Below, piece after piece: positions 16,758-24,841 of a stretch of DNA of 64,000 nucleotides (position 1 is the stretch's first letter; each line of letters starts with the position of its first letter). Location of the stretch: contig NZ_FNGE01000004.1 of assembly GCF_900102885.1 (NCBI RefSeq), positions 1 through 64,000 of the forward strand. Direction: 5' to 3'. The stretch comes from Paracoccus chinensis. GTDB lineage: Bacteria; Pseudomonadota; Alphaproteobacteria; Rhodobacterales; Rhodobacteraceae. A program made the position numbers and the translations under genes. The notes below the pieces were generated by a model that saw only the letters and a list, made by a program, of their open reading frames with translations, did no database searches and was not told where the DNA came from.

Positions 16758-16794
16758 ACAACAGGGCCGCGCCACGAGGCGTGACCCTGTTGTT
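16751..16794 (-). terminator. terminator of the SDR gene
   Basis: Perfect 10-bp stem AACAACAGGG (16757-16766) with CCCTGTTGTT (16785-16794), followed on the minus strand by TCTTCTTC. It lies 7 bp past the SDR stop. Confidence 0.65.
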
Positions 16795-16800
16795 CCTGCA

Positions 16801-17583
16801 TCACACGGTGACGTTCAGCGCGCCGCCGTCCAGGATCAGGTTCTGGCCCACGATGAAGCGCGCCTGCTGCGAGCAGAGGAAGGCGCAGGCGGCGCCGAAG
16901 TCGTCGGCCCGGCCGTAGTTGCGGGTCGGGATGGTGGCCTCGCGCTTGCGGCGGGCCTCGTCATGGCTGATGCCCTGCGCCTTCGACACGCCCTGGTCCA
17001 GCGAGGTGGCGCGGTCGGTGTCGTGGATGCCGGGCAGCAGGTTGTTCACGCAGACGCCCTTTTCGGCGACCTGCCGCGACATGCCGGCGACAAAGCCGGT
17101 CAGGCCGTTGCGCGCGGTGTTCGACAGGCCGAGCTGCGGGATCGGCGCGCGCACGGCGGCCGAGGTGATGTTGACGACCCGGCCCCAGCCACGGTCCATC
17201 ATGCCGGGCACCAGCGCCTGCATCAGGGCGATGGCCGACAGCATGTTGCCGTCGATGGCGCGGATGAAGTCCTCGCGGCTCCAGTCCGTCCAGAGGCCGG
17301 GCGGCGGACCGCCGGCGTTGGTCACGAGGATGTCGGCCTGCCCGCCCAGCGCATCGAGCACCTTCGCGCGGCCTTCCTCGGTGGTGATGTCGGCCGCGAC
17401 CGGCGTGACGGTGACGCCGTAGCGGTCGGAAAGCTCGCGCGCGGTGCGTTCAAGCGCCTCGGCTCCGCGCGCGTTGATGACGAGGTCCACGCCCTCGGTG
17501 GCCAGCGCCTCGGCGCAGCCGCGACCCAGTCCCTTGGAGGCCGCGCAGACCAGCCCCTTCTTGCCCCTGATGCCCAGATCCAT
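16801..17583 (-). CDS. SDR-family protein with substituted catalytic Tyr and Lys
   Basis: 260-residue Rossmann protein. Cofactor motif AASKGLGRG near residue 15 and NAGG near 86 are intact, as is the catalytic Ser in NITSAAV. The YxxxK pair is not: at the expected spacing (Ser+13 and Ser+17) the sequence reads S-N-T-A-R. A subgroup of beta-ketoacyl reductase-like SDRs shows this LSNTAR pattern, so activity may be altered or absent. Start MDLGIRGKKGLV. It ends the leftward gene run that begins with the response regulator at 21929; 67 bp separate it from the secreted protein gene. Confidence 0.85.
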   Translation of the reverse strand: MDLGIRGKKGLVCAASKGLGRGCAEALATEGVDLVINARGAEALERTARELSDRYGVTVTPVAADITTEEGRAKVLDALGGQADILVTNAGGPPPGLWTDWSREDFIRAIDGNMLSAIALMQALVPGMMDRGWGRVVNITSAAVRAPIPQLGLSNTARNGLTGFVAGMSRQVAEKGVCVNNLLPGIHDTDRATSLDQGVSKAQGISHDEARRKREATIPTRNYGRADDFGAACAFLCSQQARFIVGQNLILDGGALNVTV

Positions 17584-17650
17584 GTTCGCCCCCGGTTGGA
17601 TGTCCGGGCAGACCGAACCCTTCCGGACGGCCGAGGTCAAGGGCGGCCGG

Positions 17651-17983
17651 TCAGAAGCAGAGGATCTCGGCTTCGGCCTCGGCGCGGCGCAGGTCGGCCA
17701 CCATCGCCTCCATCACCCCGCCCCCCTTGAACATGCCCGAGCGGTCGCCGGTGGTCTGCCGCATCCGCAGCACCGTTTCGGCGCTGACGTATTCCTCGTA
17801 GGGCAGCACGGCCGCGATGGCGTCGATGGCGCAGGAACAGCGCTGCAGGGCATCGGCCGTTTCGCCGTTCGTGGCCATGCAGGCAACCGCGTATTCCACC
17901 CGCGCCTCGGTCGGATAGTCGTTGACCTGCTGCGCGGCCGCGGGCGCCGCCAGCAGCCCCAGCAGGACCAGCGCGCGTTTCAC
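17651..17983 (-). CDS. small secreted protein of unknown function
   Basis: 110 residues with a clear Sec signal peptide (MKRALVLLGLLAAPAAAQQ). The mature part has four cysteines (ACMA, CSC and the penultimate ILCF), suggesting disulfides in the periplasm. I do not recognise the family. It overlaps the preceding gene by 4 bp (start inside the stop of 17980-18663), so the two are translationally coupled and probably work together downstream of the kinase. Confidence 0.75.
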   Translation of the reverse strand: MKRALVLLGLLAAPAAAQQVNDYPTEARVEYAVACMATNGETADALQRCSCAIDAIAAVLPYEEYVSAETVLRMRQTTGDRSGMFKGGGVMEAMVADLRRAEAEAEILCF

Positions 17984-18663
17984 TGCAGCACCATGGCGTG
18001 GCGATAGGGCGCGGGCGCGATGACCTGCCCCGCCATCTCGCGCGGGACGGCAGCCGCCACGGGGCCGGTGGTTTCGGCGACCATCTCGCGGATCGGGGCC
18101 TTGGGGTCCTCGCCCAGGACGAAGCGCAGTTCCAGCGTCTCGAAGCCGCCCATGCGGGCGCGGTTCGGGTCCGCCTCGAAGGGTCGGGCGACCACGGTGG
18201 TGACGCCGCCCTCGCGCGCGACCGCGCCGCCCCGGAACACCGCGTCCTTGATCCGGTTGCGGATATAGTCGGGATTGCCGCCCGTCAGGGTCGCCATGTC
18301 ACGGGTGGTGCTTTCCAGGAAGAACACCACGCTGGGGTCGCCGCCCGAAACGGGGAAGCGCCCGATCTTGAGGTTTCGCCCCGTGGCCTTCTGTTCCAGT
18401 TGCAGAACGGGCTTGCCATCCGAGGGGTCCGTCACCTCGGTCATCGTGATCCGCCCGTCCTCGACCGCCACGAAGGCCGGCGAGGCCGGACCCTTGTGAA
18501 CCAGCGACCAGGTCAGCGTCCGGTCCGCCAGGTTCCAGGGCCCCCGGTCCGCAAAGATGAGATCGCTCGCCTCGTTCGCCGCCAGCATCGCGGGCGCCCC
18601 GGCCAGGCAGCCCACCAGCATCGCCGCGGCCAGACGGCCGCGCAGGCCTTTCCGCTGTCGCAT
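17980..18663 (-). CDS. secreted protein of unknown function in the kinase/FIST operon
   Basis: 227 residues with an N-terminal signal (MRQRKGLRGRLAAAMLVGC...AMLAAN). The mature part is beta-rich, with SDLIFADRGPWNLADRTLTWSL near its start and no cysteine or heme motif. I do not recognise the family. The ATG at 18663 is chosen because the upstream ATG adds a hydrophilic segment that would bury the signal. It lies 75 bp after the hybrid kinase gene and is coupled to the small secreted protein that follows. Confidence 0.75.
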   Translation of the reverse strand: MRQRKGLRGRLAAAMLVGCLAGAPAMLAANEASDLIFADRGPWNLADRTLTWSLVHKGPASPAFVAVEDGRITMTEVTDPSDGKPVLQLEQKATGRNLKIGRFPVSGGDPSVVFFLESTTRDMATLTGGNPDYIRNRIKDAVFRGGAVAREGGVTTVVARPFEADPNRARMGGFETLELRFVLGEDPKAPIREMVAETTGPVAAAVPREMAGQVIAPAPYRHAMVLQ

Positions 18664-18738
18664 CGTCAGTCCTCCCTCGGGCGACACGATGTCGCGGCGC
18701 GGTTCGCTTGCCAAGCCCCCCGCACGCTCACGGCTGCG

Positions 18739-20064
18739 TCAGCGCGACAGGGCGCGGGACAGCACCGCGCCCAGTTCCTCGGGCGAGACCGGCTTTTCCA
18801 CCAGCGCCGCGCCGATGGCGGCGCAGTCGCGGGCGATGCGGGGGTCGCGCTGGGCGGTCACCATCACCGCCGGGATGGGCTGGCCCGCCGCTGCGCGCAG
18901 CGCCTGGATGGCGGCGATCCCGGTGTCGCCGTTGTCCAGATTGTAGTCCGCCAGGATCACGTCGGGCGGATCGTCCTGCCCCATCGCGGCCAGCGCCTCG
19001 GCCGTGCCGCCGGTGGCGCGGGCGACCATGCCGAAGCGGCCGGCCAGCATCAGCTCGTAGCCCCGCCGCATGGCCGCGTCGTTTTCCACGATCAGCGCCA
19101 CCCGCGCGCGCAGGCCCCGCGGCGCGTCGCCGGCCGGGTCGTCCAGGGCCGTGCCCGGCTGGACCGGGGGCAGGCCCACGCGGAAGACGGTGCCGCGGCC
19201 GGGCTGGCTGTCGACCTCGACCGGGTGGCCCAGCTTGACGCAGGCGCGGCGGACGATGGACAGGCCGAGGCCCATGCCCTGCGGCCCGCCCTCGCGCACG
19301 GCGCGCTGGAACTCGTCGAAGATGCGGGCGCGGTCGTCCTCGGAGATGCCGGTGCCGCTGTCGCGCACCTCAAGCCAGACAAGGCCCGCGCGGCGGCGCA
19401 CGCCCACGACCACGCCGCCCGCCTCGGTGTACTTGATCGCGTTCGACACGAGGTTCTGCGCGATGCGGCGCAGGAAGGTCGGGTCGCTGTCCACCACCGC
19501 CGAGGTGGGAACGAAGCTGAGCCGAAGCCCGCCCGCCTCGGCCATGGGCGCATATTCGACGGCCAGGCGGCGGAACAGCGCGTCCAGTTCGACGGGCTTG
19601 CGGTGGAACTCGATCCTCTGGCTGTCGAGCCGGCTGATGTCGAGAACCGCGTGCATCAGTTCCTCGACCGACTCGAAGGCGCCCGCGAGCCGCCCCGTCA
19701 GCTCGCGCTGCAGGGGGTCGAGGTCCGTGTCGGTCAGCGCCGACAGGAACAGCCGTGCGGCGGCCAGCGGCTGCAGCAGGTCGTGGCTGGCCGCGCGCAG
19801 GAAACGGGTCTTCGAGCGGTTCGCCTCTTCCGCCGCCGCACGGGCCACGGCGAGGTCGCGGTTCTTTTCGGACAGGTCCGCCAGCGCCCGTTCCAGGTCG
19901 CGGGTGCGGGCGAGGGCCTCCTGTTCCAGCGCGACGGCGGCCTGGAACATGGACCAGGCGGAGCCGCGGGTTTCCTCGAGCCGGTCCACGCGGTCGATCA
20001 GCACCTGGGCGATGCGCTCGAGCTTGGCGGCGCGGCGTTCGGCATCCTCGGTGTCCGGAAGCAT
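18739..20064 (-). CDS. cytoplasmic hybrid histidine kinase (FlhS-like)
   Basis: 441 residues, no membrane segment. An N-terminal coiled coil (about 5-95) leads to the phospho-acceptor helix AASHDLLQPLAAARL, N box NLVSNAIKY, G1 DSGTGI, G2 GMGLGLSIV, and a C-terminal receiver domain (about 325-440) with phospho-acceptor Asp in ILADYNLD. The layout resembles Paracoccus FlhS, a soluble sensor controlling methanol and formaldehyde genes. The FIST stop and this ATG overlap as TGATG; a GTG one codon earlier is possible. FIST sensor and LuxR regulator are its operon partners. Confidence 0.85.
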   Translation of the reverse strand: MLPDTEDAERRAAKLERIAQVLIDRVDRLEETRGSAWSMFQAAVALEQEALARTRDLERALADLSEKNRDLAVARAAAEEANRSKTRFLRAASHDLLQPLAAARLFLSALTDTDLDPLQRELTGRLAGAFESVEELMHAVLDISRLDSQRIEFHRKPVELDALFRRLAVEYAPMAEAGGLRLSFVPTSAVVDSDPTFLRRIAQNLVSNAIKYTEAGGVVVGVRRRAGLVWLEVRDSGTGISEDDRARIFDEFQRAVREGGPQGMGLGLSIVRRACVKLGHPVEVDSQPGRGTVFRVGLPPVQPGTALDDPAGDAPRGLRARVALIVENDAAMRRGYELMLAGRFGMVARATGGTAEALAAMGQDDPPDVILADYNLDNGDTGIAAIQALRAAAGQPIPAVMVTAQRDPRIARDCAAIGAALVEKPVSPEELGAVLSRALSR

Positions 20065-21191
20065 CACGGTCCCGCCGGCTCCATCAGGGCCAGGCCCACG
20101 AAGGTCTGGTTGACGTGCATGCCGCTGATCTGCTCGCCATAGGTGTTGAAGCCGCAGACGCGGTAGCGGCCGAAGAGATCGGTCATCACTTCGGTCATGC
20201 CCGCCTGCTCGACGGCCAGGCGGCGCAGGATGCAGTCGAAGCCCAGCACCATCAGGGGCGGGCGCGGCAGGGCATCCAGCGCGGCGGCGAAGCCTTCGGT
20301 CACGTCGCCCGCCTGCCCCAGCGTCAGCACGGTGCCCGGCTCGATGGCCGACAGAAGCCGCAGGCCGCCATCCTCGCCCAGGCCGCGGATCGCGCGGACA
20401 TGGTGGCGCCGCCCGGTCTTGAGCAGCAGGGGATGGCGCGCGAAATCGGCGCGCTCCAGCCGGTCGGGGTCGAGCCCGGCGAGGCGGGCGTATTCCTGTG
20501 CGGCGGGCTCGGCGTTCAGTTCCTGGATTTCGCGGCGGCCGGGGTCGGCACGGGTGACGACGGCGCGGCGGGCGGTGGGGGAAAAATGGGCAAAGCTGAC
20601 CTCGGCCACCTCCAGAGCGGTTTCCACCAGCACGAAGACCGCAGCCCCCGGCACCACGGCGCCACCGAGGATCTGGCAGCTTTCCTCGAAGGCCAGCCCG
20701 TCACCGGCCGAGCCGCCCACGACGGGAAGGCCCGGCAGGGCCGCGTCGATGGCCGCGACCACCACGTCCTCGTGACAGGCGGTGCCGTCGGCCAGAAGCA
20801 CGCCGAAGCGCGACCAGCCGGGGTTCGGGGGAAAGGCGTCGCGCAACTGGCGCAGTTCCGACAGCCAGGCCGAGACGGGGATCGCTTGCTGGTCGCGCAG
20901 GGCGACGGCCCGGGCGCGGAACGCGCGGCGAGGAAAGCCGATGGCGACCACGGTGCCGCGCTGATAGCCCTGCGGCCCGATCTCTCCGGCAGAAGAGCAG
21001 CCGGCGATGCAGGCCTCGGGCAGGCCGTCGGCCAGTTGCCGCGCCAGCGGGTCCAGCGCCGTCCGGGGCGAGCCGAACAGCAGCACCAGCGCCGGGTCGC
21101 AGCCCTCGAGCCCCCGCGCAAGCGTCGCCGCCGCCTGCGGGTCCGCCGCCTCGACGCCCAGCGTTACCGGAGAAAGCCCGGCGCCCTCCAT
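20064..21191 (-). CDS. FIST domain sensory protein
   Basis: 375 residues. The sequence fits the FIST_N plus FIST_C arrangement of intracellular small-ligand sensors: early segments VLLFGSPRT and IAGCSSAGEIGPQGYQRGTVV, then GGSAGDGLAF, and in the C-terminal part FDCILRRLAVE, DLFGRYRVCGFNTYGEQI and VNQTFVGLALM. FIST proteins are commonly coded beside signalling kinases. It lies 3 bp after the response regulator gene and overlaps the kinase gene, so it may present a ligand to that kinase. The ligand is unknown. Confidence 0.88.
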   Translation of the reverse strand: MEGAGLSPVTLGVEAADPQAAATLARGLEGCDPALVLLFGSPRTALDPLARQLADGLPEACIAGCSSAGEIGPQGYQRGTVVAIGFPRRAFRARAVALRDQQAIPVSAWLSELRQLRDAFPPNPGWSRFGVLLADGTACHEDVVVAAIDAALPGLPVVGGSAGDGLAFEESCQILGGAVVPGAAVFVLVETALEVAEVSFAHFSPTARRAVVTRADPGRREIQELNAEPAAQEYARLAGLDPDRLERADFARHPLLLKTGRRHHVRAIRGLGEDGGLRLLSAIEPGTVLTLGQAGDVTEGFAAALDALPRPPLMVLGFDCILRRLAVEQAGMTEVMTDLFGRYRVCGFNTYGEQISGMHVNQTFVGLALMEPAGP

Positions 21192-21194
21192 CGC

Positions 21195-21929
21195 TCAGCC
21201 CGGCTCGAACAGCCGGGCGCTGTTGGCCAGCAGCACGGCCTGGGTACGGCGGCGGGCGTTGATCTTGGACATGATCGCAGTGATGTGCGTCTTGACCGTC
21301 GCCTCGGCGATCGACAGCTCGTAGCTGATTTCCTTGTTGGCCTTGCCCTGACAGATCAGCCGCAGGATCTTCATCTGCTGCGGCGTCAGCGTGGCGAAGC
21401 GGCGGGCGAGTTCGGCCCGGGCGTCGTCCTCGGTCCCGCAGGCCTCGGGCTCGTAGCCTTCGGGGGTGACTCGCTCGCCTTCCCACATGCGGCGCAGGCT
21501 GTCGACCAGCGCCTCGCGGCCCAGCGACTTGGCGATGTAGCCCTGCGCGCCCGCCGCCATCGCGGCCGAGATCATGGCGTTTTCCAGGTCGGCCGAGATC
21601 ATGGTGATCGGCACGTCCGGAAGCTGCCGCCGCAGGGTGACGATGCCTTCCGCGCCCCGCGCATCGGGCAGGTTCAGGTCCAGGATGACCGCGTCGGGCG
21701 CGCCATGGGTGCGGATCTGTTCCACCGCTGCGGCCAGGCTGCGGGCGGTGCGGACGGTCTTGCGGCCGAAGCTGATCTTCAGCGTCAGTGCCAGCGCGTC
21801 GCACATCAGCGGGTGGTCATCGACGATCAGGATATCCTTGACGCGGTCGGCGGACAGTCTGGGCTGCGCGGACACGGGTCCGCTGCCGGAGCCCGGTTCG
21901 GGCGCGGCATTCTGGCTGGTCATGGTCAT
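21195..21929 (-). CDS. LuxR-family response regulator (FlhR-like)
   Basis: 244 residues. Receiver domain about 30-150 with IVDDHPLMCDALAL and phospho-acceptor Asp in VILDLNLPDARG; C-terminal LuxR HTH about 175-240 with LTPQQMKILRLICQGKANKE and EATVKTHITAIM. The start has a strong GGAGGA site 6 nt upstream. First gene of the leftward operon with FIST and hybrid kinase. The partner of a soluble hybrid kinase in this order resembles Paracoccus FlhR; a palindrome 41-59 bp upstream is a likely target site. Confidence 0.88.
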   Translation of the reverse strand: MTMTSQNAAPEPGSGSGPVSAQPRLSADRVKDILIVDDHPLMCDALALTLKISFGRKTVRTARSLAAAVEQIRTHGAPDAVILDLNLPDARGAEGIVTLRRQLPDVPITMISADLENAMISAAMAAGAQGYIAKSLGREALVDSLRRMWEGERVTPEGYEPEACGTEDDARAELARRFATLTPQQMKILRLICQGKANKEISYELSIAEATVKTHITAIMSKINARRRTQAVLLANSARLFEPG

Positions 21930-21969
21930 GGTCTTCCTCCCCCACGGGGCCGGTCGCTGCCGACAGACC

Positions 21970-21988
21970 CGACCTTAGTCTAAGGTCG
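21970..21988. promoter_or_regulatory. 19-bp perfect palindrome between the regulator and ABC genes
   Basis: CGACCTTAG-T-CTAAGGTCG is an exact inverted repeat with one central base. It lies 41 bp from the LuxR regulator start and 100 bp from the divergent solute-binding protein start, the position expected of an operator serving both. LuxR/NarL-type regulators bind such CTTAG/CTAAG-like dyads; binding by the neighbouring regulator is inferred. Confidence 0.65.
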
Positions 21989-22088
21989 TGGGTCCCGGGC
22001 GCAAGACTGTCCATCCGGCGATTGATCGGCGCGCAGCCCCGTGCCAGCCTGCGGCCGTTCCGCCGTCCCCGATCAGCGAGTCCCGCCC

Positions 22089-23066
22089 ATGTCGTTTCTT
22101 CACCGCATCGCCGCCACCGCCGCCGCCCTTGCGCTGGCGCTGGCCGCGCCCGCCACGGCCCAGACCCTGCCCGAGATCACGGTCGGCACGCTGGAAAACG
22201 GCACCGTCACATGGGAACTGGAAACGATCCGCGAACGGGGCCTCGACGCTGCCCATGGCTTCACGCTGAAGATGCTGCCCCTGGCCGGGAACCCCGCCAC
22301 GCAGGTCGCCATGCAGGGGGGCGAGGTCGATACCATCGTCTCGGACCTGCTGTGGGTCGCCCAGCAGCGGGCGGCGGGGGCGGATTTCATGTTCCTGCCC
22401 TATTCGACCTCGGTCGGCGGCATGATGGTGCGCGGCGACAGCCCGGCGCAGTCTCTGGCCGACCTGAAGGGCAAGAAGATCGGCATCGCCGGCGGCCCGG
22501 TGGACAAGAGCTGGCTGATCCTGCGCGCCTGGTCGCGGCGGGACGGGGGCGAGGACATCGCCACCACGACCGAGCAGGTCTTCGGCGCGCCGCCCATCAT
22601 CATGAACGCGCTCGATACGGGCGAGGTCGATGCCGCGATCAACTTCTGGCACTTCCAGGCCAAGATGGAGGCCGCGGGCGCGCGCGAGATCATCGACGTG
22701 GGCAACGCCGCCCGCGACCTCGGGCTCGATCCCGAAACGCCGCTGCTGGGCTATGTCCTGCGCGAAGGCTGGATCGCCGAGAACCCCGGGCTCGCGAAGG
22801 GCCTCGCCGCCGCCTCGTGGGAGGCCAAGCAGATCCTCGCCTCCGACGACGCCCAATGGGACAAGCTGCGCCCGATCATGAACGCGGCTGACGACGCCGA
22901 GTTCACCGCGCTGCGCGAGGGCTGGCGCGCGGGCATCCCCCGGACGCAGGACGTGGACCCGGCGGCGGCGCAGCAGATGTTCTCGGTCATGGCGGAACTC
23001 GGCGGGGACGAGCTGACCGGCGGGCTGACGGAACTGCCGGCGGGGCTGTTCTGGACCGGTGAGTAA
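22089..23066 (+). CDS. ABC transporter substrate-binding protein (NMT1/TauA-like)
   Basis: 325 residues with a Sec signal peptide ending ATAQT (near residue 27). The mature protein resembles NMT1/THI5-like or SsuA/TauA periplasmic receptors: PEITVGTLENGTVTWE, AMQGGEVDTIVSDLLWV, DLKGKKIGIAGGPVDKSW and GEVDAAINFWHFQAKME. First gene of a three-gene importer operon, divergent from the LuxR/FIST/kinase operon. Related ABC operons sit in quinoprotein/C1 oxidation loci of Paracoccus and Methylobacterium-like bacteria, but the substrate cannot be read from sequence. Confidence 0.85.
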   Translation: MSFLHRIAATAAALALALAAPATAQTLPEITVGTLENGTVTWELETIRERGLDAAHGFTLKMLPLAGNPATQVAMQGGEVDTIVSDLLWVAQQRAAGADFMFLPYSTSVGGMMVRGDSPAQSLADLKGKKIGIAGGPVDKSWLILRAWSRRDGGEDIATTTEQVFGAPPIIMNALDTGEVDAAINFWHFQAKMEAAGAREIIDVGNAARDLGLDPETPLLGYVLREGWIAENPGLAKGLAAASWEAKQILASDDAQWDKLRPIMNAADDAEFTALREGWRAGIPRTQDVDPAAAQQMFSVMAELGGDELTGGLTELPAGLFWTGE

Positions 23067-23850
23067 GGCCCCGGCAGACCAGGGGCGCCGCCCGGCGCGG
23101 GGCGGGCCGTTTCCCGGCATCGTCTCGATCGCCGCGCTGATCGTGCTGTGGGCGGTGGTCGCGTCCGTCAGCGACGACCCGCGCCGCCTGCCCTCGCCCC
23201 TGCTGGTCCTGCAGCGGCTGGCCGAGATCGCGGCCACGGGCGAGCTGTGGTTTCACGCCGGCATGACGCTGATGCGCGTGGCCATCGCCTTTGTCGCCGC
23301 CATGCTGGTCGGGGGCGCGCTGGGGCTGTGGATGGGCCGCGCGGGCGCGGCGGACCGCTGGCTGAACCCCTTGCTGGTGATCCTGCTGAACATCCCCGCA
23401 CTGGTGGTGATCGTCCTGTGCTACATCTGGATCGGGCTGAACGAGACCGCCGCGATCCTGGCCGTGGCGCTGAACAAGATCCCGACCGTCGCCGTGATCC
23501 TGCGCGAGGCGGCGCGCGCGCTCTCGCCCTCGCTGGACGACATGGCGCGTGTCTTCCGCATGGGGCCGGTCGCGCGGCTGCGCCACGTGATCCTGCCGCA
23601 GTTGGCCCCGGCCATCGCGGCGGCGGCGCGGTCGGGCATCGCGCTGATCTGGAAGATCGTGCTGGTGGTCGAGTTCCTGGGCCGCTCGAACGGGGTGGGC
23701 TTCAAGATTCACCTGCTGTTTTCAAGCTTCGACGTGGCCCGCGTACTGGCCTGGGCCCTGGCCTTCGTGGCGATCATGATGCTGATCGACCTCGGGCTGC
23801 TGCGTCCTTGGCAGGCCCGCGCCAACCGCTGGAGGCAGGATGCGCCTTGA
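23059..23850 (+). CDS. ABC transporter permease (SsuC/TauC-like)
   Basis: 263-residue inner-membrane permease with about six hydrophobic segments and a BPD_transp_1 EAA-like loop (REAARALSPSLDDMARVFRMG). It starts with GTG, overlapping the receptor gene by 8 bp, which implies translational coupling; the next gene also overlaps by 11 bp. The N-terminal 18 residues are basic and cytoplasmic. Confidence 0.9.
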   Translation: MSKAPADQGRRPARGGPFPGIVSIAALIVLWAVVASVSDDPRRLPSPLLVLQRLAEIAATGELWFHAGMTLMRVAIAFVAAMLVGGALGLWMGRAGAADRWLNPLLVILLNIPALVVIVLCYIWIGLNETAAILAVALNKIPTVAVILREAARALSPSLDDMARVFRMGPVARLRHVILPQLAPAIAAAARSGIALIWKIVLVVEFLGRSNGVGFKIHLLFSSFDVARVLAWALAFVAIMMLIDLGLLRPWQARANRWRQDAP

Positions 23851-24424
23851 CCTGCGATCCAAGTCCTTCGGGACCCGCCCCGTGCTGGGCGCGCTGGTGC
23901 TGGACGTGGCGGCGGGCGAGCGGGTCGCCCTGCTGGGGCCGTCCGGCATCGGCAAGACCACGCTGGCCCGCATCGTCGCGGGTCTGGACCGCGACTTCGA
24001 GGGGGTGCTGGAGGTGCCCGAGCGGCTGGCGATGGTCTTTCAGGAACCGACGCTGCTGCCCTGGCGCACGGCGCTGCTGAACGTGACCCTGCCCACGGGC
24101 GCGGACCGCGAGACCGCGCGGCGGCTGATGGCCGAGGTCGGCCTTGCGGGCCGCGAGGAGGCTTATCCGCGCCAGCTGTCGCTGGGCCAGCAGCGGCGGC
24201 TGGGGCTTGCGCGCGCCTTTGCCGCGCAGCCGCAGATCCTGCTGATGGACGAGCCCTTCGCCTCGCTGGACGCAACCACGGCGGCCCGGATGCTGGACCT
24301 GACGGCGCGGCTGCTGGACGACAGCGGCGCCGGGCTGATCCTTGTCACCCACGACCCGGCCGAGGCCGCGCGGCTGGGCGCCCGCCCGCTGATGCTGTCG
24401 GGCAGCCCGGCGCAGCTTGGCTGA
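23840..24424 (+). CDS. ABC transporter ATP-binding protein
   Basis: 194 residues, short for the family (usually 240-260), but all nucleotide motifs are present: Walker A GPSGIGKTT, Q-loop AMVFQEPTLLPW, signature LSLGQQRR (Gly to Leu at the second position of LSGGQ), Walker B ILLMDEPFASLD and H-loop VTHD. The LPW after the Q-loop is usual in taurine/nitrate/sulfonate-type ATPases. Strong GGAGG site before the ATG, overlapping the permease gene. The short length comes from a brief C-terminus. Confidence 0.9.
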   Translation: MRLDLRSKSFGTRPVLGALVLDVAAGERVALLGPSGIGKTTLARIVAGLDRDFEGVLEVPERLAMVFQEPTLLPWRTALLNVTLPTGADRETARRLMAEVGLAGREEAYPRQLSLGQQRRLGLARAFAAQPQILLMDEPFASLDATTAARMLDLTARLLDDSGAGLILVTHDPAEAARLGARPLMLSGSPAQLG

Positions 24425-24427
24425 AGG

Positions 24428-24739
24428 CTACCAGCGCCAGCCGCTCAGCGTGCTGTCCGGGCAGCCGCGGACGAAAAAGGTGCGCCCGCCGTTGGTGAAG
24501 CCGTCCGTGGGCATTCCCAGCGGCAGGCCCATGTCCTTGCGCAGGTACAGTGGCAGGCTGGCCGCCTGCTCCAGTTCCTGCCGGTCCAGCCGCTCGCGGC
24601 GCCAGGCCACCCAGCGGCGGCGCACCTGCCATCCGCCGCTGGCGCGGTCCCGCCGGGCCTGCCACTGCCGGACCCACAATTCGCGCAGCCGCCATCCCCG
24701 CGTGGCCGGCGCCACGCCGTGTTCCATCGTCACCGCCAT
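24428..24739 (-). CDS. small basic protein of unknown function
   Basis: 103 residues, rich in Trp and Arg (WRLRELWVRQWQARRDR). The middle RRERLDRQELEQAASLPLYLRKDMGL loosely recalls the DUF1127 pattern of short Arg-rich alphaproteobacterial proteins ending in RDIGL, but the match is weak. No signal or membrane segment. Convergent with the ABC operon (3 bp apart) and divergent from the LysR gene. Confidence 0.55.
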   Translation of the reverse strand: MAVTMEHGVAPATRGWRLRELWVRQWQARRDRASGGWQVRRRWVAWRRERLDRQELEQAASLPLYLRKDMGLPLGMPTDGFTNGGRTFFVRGCPDSTLSGWRW

Positions 24740-24841
24740 GTCGCAGAATCCCCAGGCTTTGCTTTCCTGCCTTCCCGCAAGATGCTAGCCTTGAAGGCGC
24801 ATTGCCAATCATGGTTCGTCATGGGGGCATAAGCGCGGCTG

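Noticed and set aside
24428..24739. Firm DUF1127 assignment for the small basic protein
   Set aside because: Only a loose RRERL...LRKDMGL similarity; left as unknown.
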